Source: Bacteroidota bacterium
Lineage (GTDB): Bacteria; Bacteroidota; Ignavibacteria; Ignavibacteriales; Ignavibacteriaceae
NCBI GenBank assembly: GCA_021796135.1
Contig: JAJYOQ010000055.1
Span: 1-14,132, forward strand
Length of the DNA stretch: 14,132 nt
Reading direction: 5' to 3'
This document shows, one piece after another, positions 7,000-14,132 of the stretch (positions are counted from its first letter, which is position 1; every line of letters begins with the position of its first letter). The translations under genes were made by a program, and so were the position numbers. The notes under the pieces were generated by a model. It was not told the DNA's origin. It worked only from the letters and a program-made list of their open reading frames with translations, and searched no databases.

Positions 7000-8154
7000 T
7001 CAATTTAAAAAGTTCATTATTTTGTTTACCTGAATACCATTTCCTGTATTATGAGTTCTTATAACTTTAGCTCCGTTCTTAATTGCTACGGTTTCAACAA
7101 TTGAGGTAGCAGTATCTCTGGAATTAACATCGGCATTTATTATATTCCCTAAAAAAGATTTTCGTGATACACCTATTAGAATTGGCATACCAATACATTT
7201 AAAATCTTCTAATCTATTAATTAAGTTTATATTATCTTCAAGTCTTTTACCGAATCCGATTCCGGGGTCGATGAATATCTTTTCTACACCTTTTCTTTTA
7301 GCTAATAAAACTTTATCAGCTAAGAAATCATAGACTTCTTCAATTACATCATCATATTTAGGATTAACCTGCATATTTTTAGGTGTACCTTTAATATGCA
7401 TTATAACTAAAGCCGCGTCATATTTCTTAACAACATCAATAATGGCAGGATCAAAAGTCAGACCGCTAATATCATTAATTATTTTTGCACCTGATTCCAG
7501 AGCTTTTTCAGCTACTATTCCTTTGGTAGTATCAACCGAGATAATTGCTTCTTTTCGCTGAATTAAAATATTTTTTATTACGGGAAGTAATCTTTTCAAT
7601 TCTTCATTAGTTGATACACTATCCGATCCTGGACGAGTTGATTCTGCCCCGATATCGATTATATCTGCTCCGTTATCTATCATTTCAATTGCATGATGAA
7701 CAGCATCTTCTTCATTAAGGTAAAGTCCGCCGTCAGAGAATGAATCCGGAGTAACATTTAATATACCCATCAAATAAGGATATTGAAAGTTAAATTCTTT
7801 ATTCCCGATCTTATATCTTATATAATTATATTTTTCGTAGTTATTAATCGGAGTGAATATTTTGTGACCTAAATCTTCATTTCCTTTTGATAATATATTT
7901 TTTGTCAATTTCTTAAGATCATTAAGAGATCCGATCAATAATAAATCAATTTCACCGTTTAACAAGTTTGAAGTATAGCAAAATTCTTTTGCTGAATTAG
8001 TAATATCTTTTACCATAGAAGAAAGCTTTAAGGAAATATGCCTTATTTCGATAGCAAATATTCCTGGCTGGTATTCATCCTTATATATATTATATCTGCT
8101 GCTAAATTTATTAAAGACATTTTGTGAAGAAAAATTAATAAGCTGAATTTCCAT
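7000..8154 (-). CDS. folP: Dihydropteroate synthase with N-terminal extension
   Basis: FolP condenses 6-hydroxymethyl-dihydropterin pyrophosphate with p-aminobenzoate in folate synthesis. The TIM-barrel catalytic domain starts near residue 128 with MGILNVTPDSFSDGG. It continues with IDIGAESTRPGS, ISVDTTK, IINDISG, IFIDPGIGFGK and ILIGVSRKSFLG, and ends with VIRTHN, so all standard pterin and phosphate motifs are present. The usual enzyme is about 270-280 residues. The extra 125 N-terminal residues contain a KEFCYTSNLL...IDLLLIGSLNDLKKL stretch resembling the extra domain that I recall from clostridial, archaeal and Chlorobi-type FolP proteins. ATG 8154 has no Shine-Dalgarno motif. The gene sits 42 bp after rpe and 3 bp before cdaA. 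Catalytic assignment is firm. The role of the extension is unknown. Confidence 0.95.
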   Translation of the reverse strand: MEIQLINFSSQNVFNKFSSRYNIYKDEYQPGIFAIEIRHISLKLSSMVKDITNSAKEFCYTSNLLNGEIDLLLIGSLNDLKKLTKNILSKGNEDLGHKIFTPINNYEKYNYIRYKIGNKEFNFQYPYLMGILNVTPDSFSDGGLYLNEEDAVHHAIEMIDNGADIIDIGAESTRPGSDSVSTNEELKRLLPVIKNILIQRKEAIISVDTTKGIVAEKALESGAKIINDISGLTFDPAIIDVVKKYDAALVIMHIKGTPKNMQVNPKYDDVIEEVYDFLADKVLLAKRKGVEKIFIDPGIGFGKRLEDNINLINRLEDFKCIGMPILIGVSRKSFLGNIINADVNSRDTATSIVETVAIKNGAKVIRTHNTGNGIQVNKIMNFLN

Positions 8155-8196
8155 TTTTAAATTTTTCTATCTAGTTAAATAAATTGAATATGTATC

Positions 8197-8865
8197 TTAT
8201 TTTGTGCTGCTTGAGTTGATTATATTTTTTAGTTCAGTACATGCAGCCGAAATATTGTCATTTCTAAATATTGAAGAGCCTGCAACGAATACATCAACAC
8301 CTGAGTTAAGCGATGGTCCTGCTGTTTTATTATCAATACCGCCGTCAATTTCAATTAAAAAATTTGCACCAATATGTTCTCTTAATAAAGCTGCGTCCTT
8401 TACCTTTTTTAATGAATTAGGAATAAATGACTGCCCTCCAAATCCGGGATTGACTGACATTATTAAAATCATATCAATTAAACCAGCAACATCTTTCAGC
8501 AATTCTATGGGTGTTGATGGGTTAATTGCAACTCCGGCTTTAACTCCTAATTCTTTAATTTTCATTATCGTTCTATTTAGATGGATAACAGCTTCTTGAT
8601 GGATAGTAATATAATTAGCACCGGCATTAACAAAATCTTCAATGTAATAATCTGCATTCTCAATCATTAGATGGACATCTAACGGCAATTTGGTAGCTTT
8701 TCTAGCTGATTCGACAATAACCGGTCCGAAAGTAATATTTGGTACAAAATGTCCATCCATTATATCGCAATGAATCCAATCTGCACCACCTAATTCAGCC
8801 ATTCGAATTTGCTGTGCTAGATTTGATAAATCAGCGGCTAATATCGACGGAGCTAAAATTGCCAT
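8197..8865 (-). CDS. rpe: Ribulose-phosphate 3-epimerase
   Basis: Rpe interconverts D-ribulose 5-phosphate and D-xylulose 5-phosphate in the pentose phosphate pathway or Calvin cycle. The 222-residue protein has the full set of motifs: APSILAADL (5-13), HCDIMDGHFVPN (32-43; H32 and D34 metal/catalytic), LDVHLMI (62-68; H65), MSVNPGFGGQSF (136-147), EIDGGI (172-177; catalytic D174) and VAGSSIFR (194-201, phosphate binding). Length is typical. AAGGA ahead of ATG 8865 is a clear ribosome binding site and overlaps the end of the PASTA gene 12 bases upstream. It is a soluble cytoplasmic enzyme. Nothing in the context points to carbon fixation, so a role in the pentose phosphate pathway is the simplest reading. 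Confidence 0.97.
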   Translation of the reverse strand: MAILAPSILAADLSNLAQQIRMAELGGADWIHCDIMDGHFVPNITFGPVIVESARKATKLPLDVHLMIENADYYIEDFVNAGANYITIHQEAVIHLNRTIMKIKELGVKAGVAINPSTPIELLKDVAGLIDMILIMSVNPGFGGQSFIPNSLKKVKDAALLREHIGANFLIEIDGGIDNKTAGPSLNSGVDVFVAGSSIFRNDNISAACTELKNIINSSSTK

Positions 8866-8877
8866 ATTCTTTTCCTT

Positions 8878-9627
8878 TTAATGAACTTGATTTGTATTAA
8901 CTGATTTTGTAACAAATAAATCAACATTAGAGCCTTGTGCAACTTTATTACCGGCACTTGGATATTGGTCTAGAACCGTGTTGGGAAGTAATGATTCTGA
9001 AGATTGATAATTTATCTTCCCGACTTTAAGCAAGCTGTCAGCCAAAACTTTTTCAGCTTCCATAAAAGATTTACCGATAAGATTTGGAATGGTTACTCCA
9101 CTATTTATTTGCCCAATACTGATAGATATTCCTACATAATCTCCCTTTTTAAGCGGGGTGCCGGGAGAATATTGTTGACTTATTATCATTTCTTCAGGAC
9201 TGTTTGAAGATACAGAGTCAATTTTTCCAAGATTTAGTCCGATTCTTTCTAAGGAAAACATTGCATCACGAATAGATTTTCCGGTTAAAACCGGAACAGC
9301 TACAGAGGGTTCACCTCCGCTTATGAATAAATAAATTCGTCTGCCAACTTTTACAATTTCGCCTGCATTCGGACGTTGGTAAATCACACTACCGCGGGGA
9401 TACTTTTCATCATAGGTTGTATCGCCTAATATAGGAGATAAGTCGGCATCTTTTAAAATATTTTCTGCATCACTCGCTTTTAGCCCAACTACTTTAGGAA
9501 CTGGTTTTTCCGGTGAATGGACATACCAAGGCATTACAATATAATTCATTAATAATATGAATATTATGAAGCCAGAAAAAAAATATACTATTTTTTTTAT
9601 ACGGGGGTTTTTTAGGTAATTTTTCAT
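8878..9627 (-). CDS. Single-pass membrane protein with three PASTA domains and no kinase domain
   Basis: PASTA domains bind peptidoglycan fragments and beta-lactams and are best known from Ser/Thr kinases and penicillin-binding proteins. This 249-residue protein has a lysine-rich start, one membrane span (about 12-33) and then three PASTA repeats. Repeat 1 (about 41-105) begins PVPKVVGLKASDAENIL. Repeat 2 (about 107-173) begins SVAVPVLTGKSIRDAMF. Repeat 3 (about 177-242) begins VTIPNLIGKSFMEAEKVL. Each carries the P-x-(L/V)-x-G-x-S-x-x-(D/E)-A motif and a late Q-x-P-x-x-G motif (QRPNAG, QQYSPGTP, QYPSAG). The topology implies a periplasmic PASTA array. There is no kinase or transpeptidase domain, so it may be a structural or sensory cell-wall protein. 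It is the first gene of the minus-strand block, with its own candidate promoter. Confidence 0.92.
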   Translation of the reverse strand: MKNYLKNPRIKKIVYFFSGFIIFILLMNYIVMPWYVHSPEKPVPKVVGLKASDAENILKDADLSPILGDTTYDEKYPRGSVIYQRPNAGEIVKVGRRIYLFISGGEPSVAVPVLTGKSIRDAMFSLERIGLNLGKIDSVSSNSPEEMIISQQYSPGTPLKKGDYVGISISIGQINSGVTIPNLIGKSFMEAEKVLADSLLKVGKINYQSSESLLPNTVLDQYPSAGNKVAQGSNVDLFVTKSVNTNQVH

Positions 9628-9634
9628 TAAGTCA

Positions 9635-9663
9635 AATATATCAAATCAAGCTTTTTTTTACAA
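9635..9663 (-). promoter_or_regulatory. Candidate sigma70-like promoter for the PASTA-led operon
   Basis: On the minus strand, TTGTAA (9663-9658) and TATATT (9640-9635) are separated by 17 bp, matching the sigma70 consensus at 4/6 and 5/6 positions. The -10 box ends only seven bases before the ATG at 9627, so transcription would start at or next to the start codon, giving a leaderless or nearly leaderless mRNA. The gene has no Shine-Dalgarno motif, which fits that reading. AT-richness makes chance matches common. Confidence 0.4.
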
Positions 9664-9738
9664 CATTAGTTATTTTATCCAAATAATTTCTTAGTTTAAG
9701 TTTATAAATTATTTTTTTACTTTTTAGAAGGGACGGAA

Positions 9739-10875
9739 ATGAAATACAGGGTAATTTATTATTCTTTTCTATTATTATTCCTTTTTATTTATAAGGGATT
9801 CGCTCAAGACAGCCTCAAAAAAGATGATTCTAAAGATAGGCATACGTTTACGATGCTTTATGAAACCGGTGCAACTTCAGTTAAAAACCAGGCTAATACA
9901 GGTACTTGCTGGGATTTTGCAACGCAGTCATTTCTTGAAAGCGAATTAATGCGAATGGGTAAAGGTAATTATAATTTATCAGAAATGTTTAATGTTAGAT
10001 ATACTTATCCGCTGAAAGCAGAACGATTTGTAAGATACCACGGTAAATATCAATTCGGTGAAGGCGGTCAGGCACATGATGTCTTAATGATTCTTGATAA
10101 ATATGGAGCTGTTCCCGACTCAGTTTACCCGGGACTGGAACCCGGAGATACTCTTTACGATAATACAGAAATGGATGCGGTACTTAAATCTGTGCTTCAA
10201 ACAATAGTCGAACGGAATAAAATTACACCTCACTATGAAGATATAGTTAATGCAATTTGCGATATTTACCTAGGTAAGGTTCCTGAGAAATTTGAATATA
10301 AGGGTAAAGAATATACTCCGAAAACTTTCGGAGAAAGCCTCGGAATTAATACAAAAGATTATGTCGAAATAACTTCATTTACGCATCATCCATTTTATAA
10401 AAAATTTGTTCTTGAAGTTCCCGATAACTGGGCTGAAGGAGAATATTATAACGTGCCATTAAATGAATTATTGGATATTATGAATCATGCAATTAAAAAT
10501 GGCTTTTCAGTTGCTTGGGATGGCGCAGTTGGAAAAAATAATTTTTACAGAAAATTAGGATATGCTGTAGTCCCTATAGCGGGCGATACTTCGAAAACAG
10601 GTCCTGAGAAAGAACAGGATATAACACAGCAGATTAGACAAAAAGCATTTGATGACTATTCTACCACTGATGACCATTTAATGCATATTACTGGTATGGC
10701 AAAAGATCAAACCGGCTCAATATTTTATTATACGAAAAATTCTTGGGGTACGAAAGATAAGAAATATGACGGATATTGGTATCTTTCAGTGCCGTTTGTG
10801 AAATTAAGAACTATAGCAATACTTGTTAATAAAGATGCAATTCCTAAAGATATAAGAGAAAAAATGGGAATTTAG
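9739..10875 (+). CDS. Secreted C1-family cysteine peptidase (bleomycin hydrolase / aminopeptidase C-like)
   Basis: This 378-residue protein has a signal peptide (hydrophobic residues 5-18, cleavage probably near FAQ-DS, residues 21-25), so the mature enzyme is exported. The papain-like active site is visible. Oxyanion-hole Gln51 and nucleophile Cys57 lie in VKNQANTGTCWDFA (48-61). Catalytic His313 lies in DDHLMHITG. Asn334 lies in YTKNSWGT (331-338). The phrase N-Q-x-x-x-G-x-C-W-x-F-A and the long spacing between Cys and His favour the C1B group (PepC/bleomycin hydrolase) over C1A. It is shorter (about 355 mature residues against about 450) and, unlike PepC, exported. AAGGGACGG just before ATG 9739 is a strong ribosome binding site. 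It is flanked by 111 bp and 185 bp gaps and is probably monocistronic. Substrate is unknown. Confidence 0.9.
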   Translation: MKYRVIYYSFLLLFLFIYKGFAQDSLKKDDSKDRHTFTMLYETGATSVKNQANTGTCWDFATQSFLESELMRMGKGNYNLSEMFNVRYTYPLKAERFVRYHGKYQFGEGGQAHDVLMILDKYGAVPDSVYPGLEPGDTLYDNTEMDAVLKSVLQTIVERNKITPHYEDIVNAICDIYLGKVPEKFEYKGKEYTPKTFGESLGINTKDYVEITSFTHHPFYKKFVLEVPDNWAEGEYYNVPLNELLDIMNHAIKNGFSVAWDGAVGKNNFYRKLGYAVVPIAGDTSKTGPEKEQDITQQIRQKAFDDYSTTDDHLMHITGMAKDQTGSIFYYTKNSWGTKDKKYDGYWYLSVPFVKLRTIAILVNKDAIPKDIREKMGI

Positions 10876-11060
10876 ATATTTTAGAATTCTTACTATTATC
10901 TTATTTCAATTATATTTTTTTCTTAATAACGAGATATTTTTATTAAAATCAAAAAATAATATTGCTTTACAAACAAAATTCAGCAAAAATAGAATAATAT
11001 TTAATGTTGCTATGAGGCATAATTTTTGATTTTAGAAGCAATTTATAAAAATGAGGAATT
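10876..11060. other. Intergenic region between peptidase gene and etf operon
   Basis: These 185 bp are very AT-rich. Apart from the promoter candidate at 10966-10995 and the ribosome binding site GAGGAATT just before etfB, I see no RNA gene, GC-rich terminator hairpin or repeat. The peptidase gene therefore has no recognisable intrinsic terminator. Confidence 0.4.
10966..10995 (+). promoter_or_regulatory. Candidate sigma70-like promoter for etfB-etfA-acyl-CoA dehydrogenase operon
   Basis: TTTACA (10966-10971) and TAGAAT (10990-10995) each match the sigma70 consensus at 5/6 positions and are separated by 18 bp. The predicted start near 11002 would leave a leader of about 60 bases before the etfB ATG, which has GAGG five bases upstream. 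It is the best promoter match I found in the window, though AT-richness lowers its weight. Confidence 0.5.
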
Positions 11061-11951
11061 ATGGGTTACCATAGTATTGTATTAGTAAAACAAGTACCTG
11101 ATACCGCAAATATATCAGGTCAAGTAATGAAAGAAGACGGTACGGTAAATAGAGCATTACTACCAGCGATATTTAATCACGAAGACCGTGCTGCACTTGA
11201 AATGGCACTCCAAATACAGGATGTCTATGGCGGGACTGTAAGTGCAATAACCATGGGTCCTCCAAGAGCTTCGGATGTGCTGCGTGAATGTTTATTTATG
11301 GGCGCTGATGATGCATATTTAATTAGCGATAGGAAATTTGCAGGGGCTGATACCTTAGCTACTTCCTATGTACTTTCTGAAGCTATCAAAAAAATAGGCA
11401 ATTATGATTTTCTTTTTGCCGGCAGACAAGCAATTGACGGAGATACTGCACAAGTAGGACCTCAGACAGCGGAGAAGTTGGGCTTACCTCAAATAACCTA
11501 TGCTATGGAAATAATTGATATAAAAGATAGGCATGCTATAATCAAAAAGAAAATAGAAGGAGGATATGAAATCCTTGATACTTCCCTTCCGTGTCTAATA
11601 ACTGTATTGAAAGATGCGGTTTTCCCTCGTCCATATAAAGCTAAGCGCGTAATGGCATATAAAAATGCCAAAACTTTACTAGAATTAGAAAAGTTAACGG
11701 AAGGAAATTCCTTACTTTATATAGATCAACTTAAATATGAATATATGTCTAAACACATGTATATAAATACCTTGACTATGGATGACCTGAAATTAGAAGT
11801 TGAACGCTGCGGAGTTGCAGGATCTCCGACTAAAGTACACAAAATAGAGTCTGTTGTATTAAAAGGCAATAAGCATGAACATATCGAACCTACTAAACAA
11901 GGGATAAGTTATTTAATCGATAAATTAATGGAAGATCACATTTTCGGATAA
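11061..11951 (+). CDS. etfB: Electron transfer flavoprotein beta subunit, bifurcating/FixA-like type
   Basis: EtfB forms a heterodimer with EtfA and passes electrons from acyl-CoA dehydrogenases to other carriers. The 296-residue protein starts with the usual VLVKQVPDTA (about 7-16), and has LEMALQIQD, FAGRQAIDGDTAQVGPQ (119-135) and ITVLKDAVFPRPYKAKRVMAYKNA. In mitochondrial-type EtfB the corresponding loop reads AIDDDCNQTGQ and binds AMP. The version here, AIDGDTAQVGP (124-134), is the one found in bifurcating ETFs and FixA, in which a second FAD takes that site. Length is also closer to FixA-like proteins than to the roughly 255-residue canonical form. A ribosome binding site GAGG precedes ATG 11061. 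It is six bases upstream of etfA. Subunit identity is firm; bifurcating activity is inferred from motifs. Confidence 0.95.
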   Translation: MGYHSIVLVKQVPDTANISGQVMKEDGTVNRALLPAIFNHEDRAALEMALQIQDVYGGTVSAITMGPPRASDVLRECLFMGADDAYLISDRKFAGADTLATSYVLSEAIKKIGNYDFLFAGRQAIDGDTAQVGPQTAEKLGLPQITYAMEIIDIKDRHAIIKKKIEGGYEILDTSLPCLITVLKDAVFPRPYKAKRVMAYKNAKTLLELEKLTEGNSLLYIDQLKYEYMSKHMYINTLTMDDLKLEVERCGVAGSPTKVHKIESVVLKGNKHEHIEPTKQGISYLIDKLMEDHIFG

Positions 11952-11957
11952 TAATAT

Positions 11958-12977
11958 ATGATAAAAAGAAATAATGATGTTTGGGTATTTATTGAGCAGC
12001 GTAACGGCATACCGGCTGATGTAAGTCTTGAGCTTCTTTCAAAGGGTAGAAAGCTTGCAATAGAATTGAAAGGTCAGCTAAAGGCAGTCGTTATCGGAAA
12101 TAATGTTGAAAAAATAGCAGAAGAAACTTTCCTTTTTGGGGTAGCTGAGGTACTACTGGTTGATCATCCTGACTTAAATCATTATAAAACATTGCCTTAC
12201 GGAAGAATCTTAAGTGAGCTAGTTGAAAAATATCGTCCGGGTGTAGTATTGTTTGGAGCAACAATAATAGGCAGGGATTTAGCTCCACGTGTAGCATCTT
12301 ATAATAAATGCGGTTTAACAGCTGACTGTACTGACTTGCAAATTGCAGACGTAAAGTATCTCCGAAATGAATATAAAAACCTTTTACTTCAAATCCGACC
12401 TGCTTTCGGGGGAAATATTATAGCAACAATTATTACACCGGATGTTGATATTCAAATGGCAACTGTTCGTGAGGGTGTTATGCGGCTTGAACCTCTGGAT
12501 TCCCCAGTAAAAGGTAAAATTACTAATATATCTTATAAACCGGCTGATTGGGAAAACGTTGTTAAAATTATTGAACAACACAGGGAAGAAAATAAAGTCA
12601 ATCTAAAAAGCGCTCCGATTATTGTTGCAGGCGGCTATGGATTAGGTAATAAAGCAAATTTTAAGCTTATACAAGAGCTTGCAGATACAATAGGCGGTGA
12701 AGTAGCGGGAAGTCGTGCTGCAGTTGATGCAGGATTTGTAACTCCCGATCGACAAGTCGGTCAAACCGGAGTTACTGTACGTCCAAAATTATATATTGCA
12801 GCAGGAATTTCAGGAGCAATTCAGCATAGAGCGGGTATGCAGGAGTCAAATAAAATTATTGCTATCAATAGCGATCCTGATGCGCCAATATTCAGTATAG
12901 CACATTATGGAATTGTCGGAGATGCAGCACAAATTATTCCTACTTTCATAAATTTATTTAAGCAAAAATTGAGATAG
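11958..12977 (+). CDS. etfA: Electron transfer flavoprotein alpha subunit, bifurcating/FixB-like type
   Basis: EtfA holds the conserved FAD in its C-terminal domain. The 339-residue protein has an N-terminal Rossmann-like domain (about 1-190) with IGRDLAPR (104-111), GLTADCTDL (119-127) and RPAFGGNIIATI. The FAD domain has GGYGLG (225-230), GSRAAVDAG (251-259), RQVGQTGVTVRPKLYIAAGISGAIQH (within 265-290) and a C-terminal SIAHYGIVGD. GRDLxPR and LTADCT are typical of the bifurcating/FixB group, whereas mitochondrial EtfA has G-K-N-x-x-P-R and a different loop. Tyr227 stands where most EtfA proteins have arginine (GGRG). There is no clear Shine-Dalgarno motif before ATG 11958. The dehydrogenase gene starts three bases after its stop, so the three genes are very likely one operon. 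No N-terminal ferredoxin domain is present. Confidence 0.96.
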   Translation: MIKRNNDVWVFIEQRNGIPADVSLELLSKGRKLAIELKGQLKAVVIGNNVEKIAEETFLFGVAEVLLVDHPDLNHYKTLPYGRILSELVEKYRPGVVLFGATIIGRDLAPRVASYNKCGLTADCTDLQIADVKYLRNEYKNLLLQIRPAFGGNIIATIITPDVDIQMATVREGVMRLEPLDSPVKGKITNISYKPADWENVVKIIEQHREENKVNLKSAPIIVAGGYGLGNKANFKLIQELADTIGGEVAGSRAAVDAGFVTPDRQVGQTGVTVRPKLYIAAGISGAIQHRAGMQESNKIIAINSDPDAPIFSIAHYGIVGDAAQIIPTFINLFKQKLR

Positions 12978-12980
12978 ATT

Positions 12981-14132
12981 ATGCCAAACTTTTTCACAGA
13001 AAACTCAGATTTAATATATCATTTTGATCGTCTCGATTTGAAAGAAATCGTTGATCTAACAGAATCAGGATACAACCAATCGGAAAAATTTTCATTTGCT
13101 CCCATTAATTATGAAGATGCAATTCAGAATTACAAGAGAATATTAGAAGTAGTCGGAGATATTTCCGGGAATTTTATTGCACCTAGAGCATCTTCAGTAG
13201 ATGAAATAGGAGCATCTTTTGAAAACGGAAAGGTTACTTATGCAAAAGGTACGAAAGAATCTATAGATTTACTTTCTAAGGCTGAATTGATGGGAATGAT
13301 TCTTCCCCGAGAATATGGTGGATTAAATTTCCCGACAACAATTTATATGATGGCAGTAGAAATGATATCCAGAGCTGATGCATCTTTAATGAATATTTTT
13401 GGATTGCAGGATATTGGAAAGACTATTGCACAATTTGCTGACGAAAATTTAAAAGCTGAATACCTTCCCCATTTTGCTTCCGGCAAATATACCGGAGCAA
13501 TGGCATTAACAGAACCAGATGCCGGATCTGATCTTCAAGCGGTAAAACTGACTGCATATCAGGATGAAAACGGAAACTGGTTCCTAAGAGGTGTGAAAAG
13601 GTTCATTACCAATGGGAACGGAGACGTTTTATTAGTTTTAGCGAGAACAGAACCTGGAACTAAAGATGCTCGTGGTCTTAGTATGTTTTCTTGTTATGGA
13701 GATGAAACAGTAAAAGTAAGAAGAATTGAACATAAATTGGGAATCCATGGAAGTCCGACTTGCGAACTTCAATTCAACGATACACCTGCAAAACTTGTTG
13801 GGCAAAGAAGATTTGGATTATTAAAATACGTAATTTATTTAATGAACCGTGCACGTGTCGGTATTGGTGCTCAATCTTTGGGTATATCTCAAGCTGCTTT
13901 TGAAGAGGCATTAAAATATGCAAAAGCAAGAGAACAGTTTGGCAAGCCGATAGTTCAACTTCCAGTTATTTCAAATATGTTAATTGAGATGAAGGTTAAC
14001 ATTGAAGCAAGTCGTTCCTTGTTTTACCAAACTTGTTTATGGTTAGATAGAAAAGAAAAATATGAAGATGAATTTGAAAAATTAAAATCTGAAAAAAAAC
14101 CATTAGCCGAAATCAATGAAAAAAAGATCGGA
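12981..14132 (+). CDS. Long-form acyl-CoA dehydrogenase (5' part, 384 residues visible)
   Basis: This flavoenzyme oxidises an acyl-CoA to the enoyl-CoA and would hand electrons to the adjacent ETF. The frame opens at ATG 12981 and runs to the right edge without a stop, so the C-terminus is missing. Motifs are MALTEPDAGSDLQ (174-186), GVKRFITNGN (204-213), KLGIHGSPTCE (about 253-263), RARVGIGAQSLG (290-301) and YAKAREQFGKPI (313-324). An N-terminal extension of about 60 residues and a charged insertion starting near residue 353 (LWLDRKEKYEDEFEKLKSEK) fit the long, roughly 600-residue class related to FadE5 and DmdC rather than the roughly 380-residue SCAD/MCAD class. The catalytic glutamate near the C-terminus lies outside the window. 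Substrate chain length cannot be told. Family assignment is firm. Confidence 0.93.
   Translation, partial: MPNFFTENSDLIYHFDRLDLKEIVDLTESGYNQSEKFSFAPINYEDAIQNYKRILEVVGDISGNFIAPRASSVDEIGASFENGKVTYAKGTKESIDLLSKAELMGMILPREYGGLNFPTTIYMMAVEMISRADASLMNIFGLQDIGKTIAQFADENLKAEYLPHFASGKYTGAMALTEPDAGSDLQAVKLTAYQDENGNWFLRGVKRFITNGNGDVLLVLARTEPGTKDARGLSMFSCYGDETVKVRRIEHKLGIHGSPTCELQFNDTPAKLVGQRRFGLLKYVIYLMNRARVGIGAQSLGISQAAFEEALKYAKAREQFGKPIVQLPVISNMLIEMKVNIEASRSLFYQTCLWLDRKEKYEDEFEKLKSEKKPLAEINEKKIG

Noticed and set aside
8204..8599. 131-codon open frame on the plus strand opposite rpe
   Set aside because: It is antisense to a fully motif-complete Rpe, and its product has no recognisable fold or motif.
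1418..9627. Defence island or mobile element
   Set aside because: All genes in the block have housekeeping or broadly conserved families, with no integrase, transposase, direct repeats or marked change of base composition.
9664..9738. Promoter for the secreted peptidase in the gap before 9739
   Set aside because: Several TATAAA-like stretches occur, but none has a credible -35 box at the right distance, so no site is called.
12091..12581. Two short open frames on the minus strand opposite etfA
   Set aside because: They lie wholly within the conserved etfA reading frame and have no ribosome binding site or recognisable motif.

Overview
The window is an AT-rich bacterial chromosome segment with tightly packed, ordinary-looking coding DNA. 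The gene content suggests the Bacteroidota/Chlorobiota/Ignavibacteriota side of the FCB group, with Ignavibacteria as my best guess. The pointers are a dihydropteroate synthase gene directly followed by a CdaA-type diadenylate cyclase gene, a DUF5683 protein directly after parAB, a kinase-less membrane PASTA protein, and a long acyl-CoA dehydrogenase beside etfBA. This assignment is inference from synteny and protein style. No rRNA, tRNA, CRISPR array, insertion sequence or phage gene was found.

Layout. Bases 1-455 hold the start of a minus-strand membrane protein that runs off the left edge. It diverges across 39 bp from a plus-strand Ppx/GppA-type phosphatase gene (495-1421). From 9627 down to 1418 there is a co-directional minus-strand block of eleven genes. 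In transcription order they are: PASTA membrane protein, rpe, folP, cdaA, a family 2 glycosyltransferase, a half-length CHAD protein, a UPF0173 metal-dependent hydrolase, parA, parB, a DUF5683 protein and a zinc-ribbon membrane protein. Spacings are mostly from overlap to about 12 bp. The two larger gaps are 42 bp (rpe-folP) and 90 bp (before parA). The 90 bp gap carries a palindrome and a TATAAT box, so parA probably has its own promoter. The block ends tail-to-tail with ppx, the two stop codons sharing one TTAA.

On the plus strand, a secreted C1-family cysteine peptidase (9739-10875) stands alone. After a 185 bp gap with a good sigma70-like promoter comes an etfB-etfA-acyl-CoA dehydrogenase operon (11061 to the right edge). 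The dehydrogenase is cut at residue 384.

How the genes fit together. The minus block mixes cell-envelope and second-messenger functions (PASTA, CdaA, glycosyltransferase), central and folate metabolism (Rpe, FolP) and chromosome segregation (ParAB). It looks like a housekeeping cluster rather than a dedicated system. CHAD proteins bind polyphosphate and Ppx enzymes degrade it, so both ends of the block touch polyphosphate. The plus-strand operon is a fatty-acid or acyl-CoA oxidation module. Both ETF subunits carry sequence hallmarks of the bifurcating/FixAB-like ETF group rather than the mitochondrial type, which I consider the most interesting observation here. I do not see a clearly new defence or mobile system.
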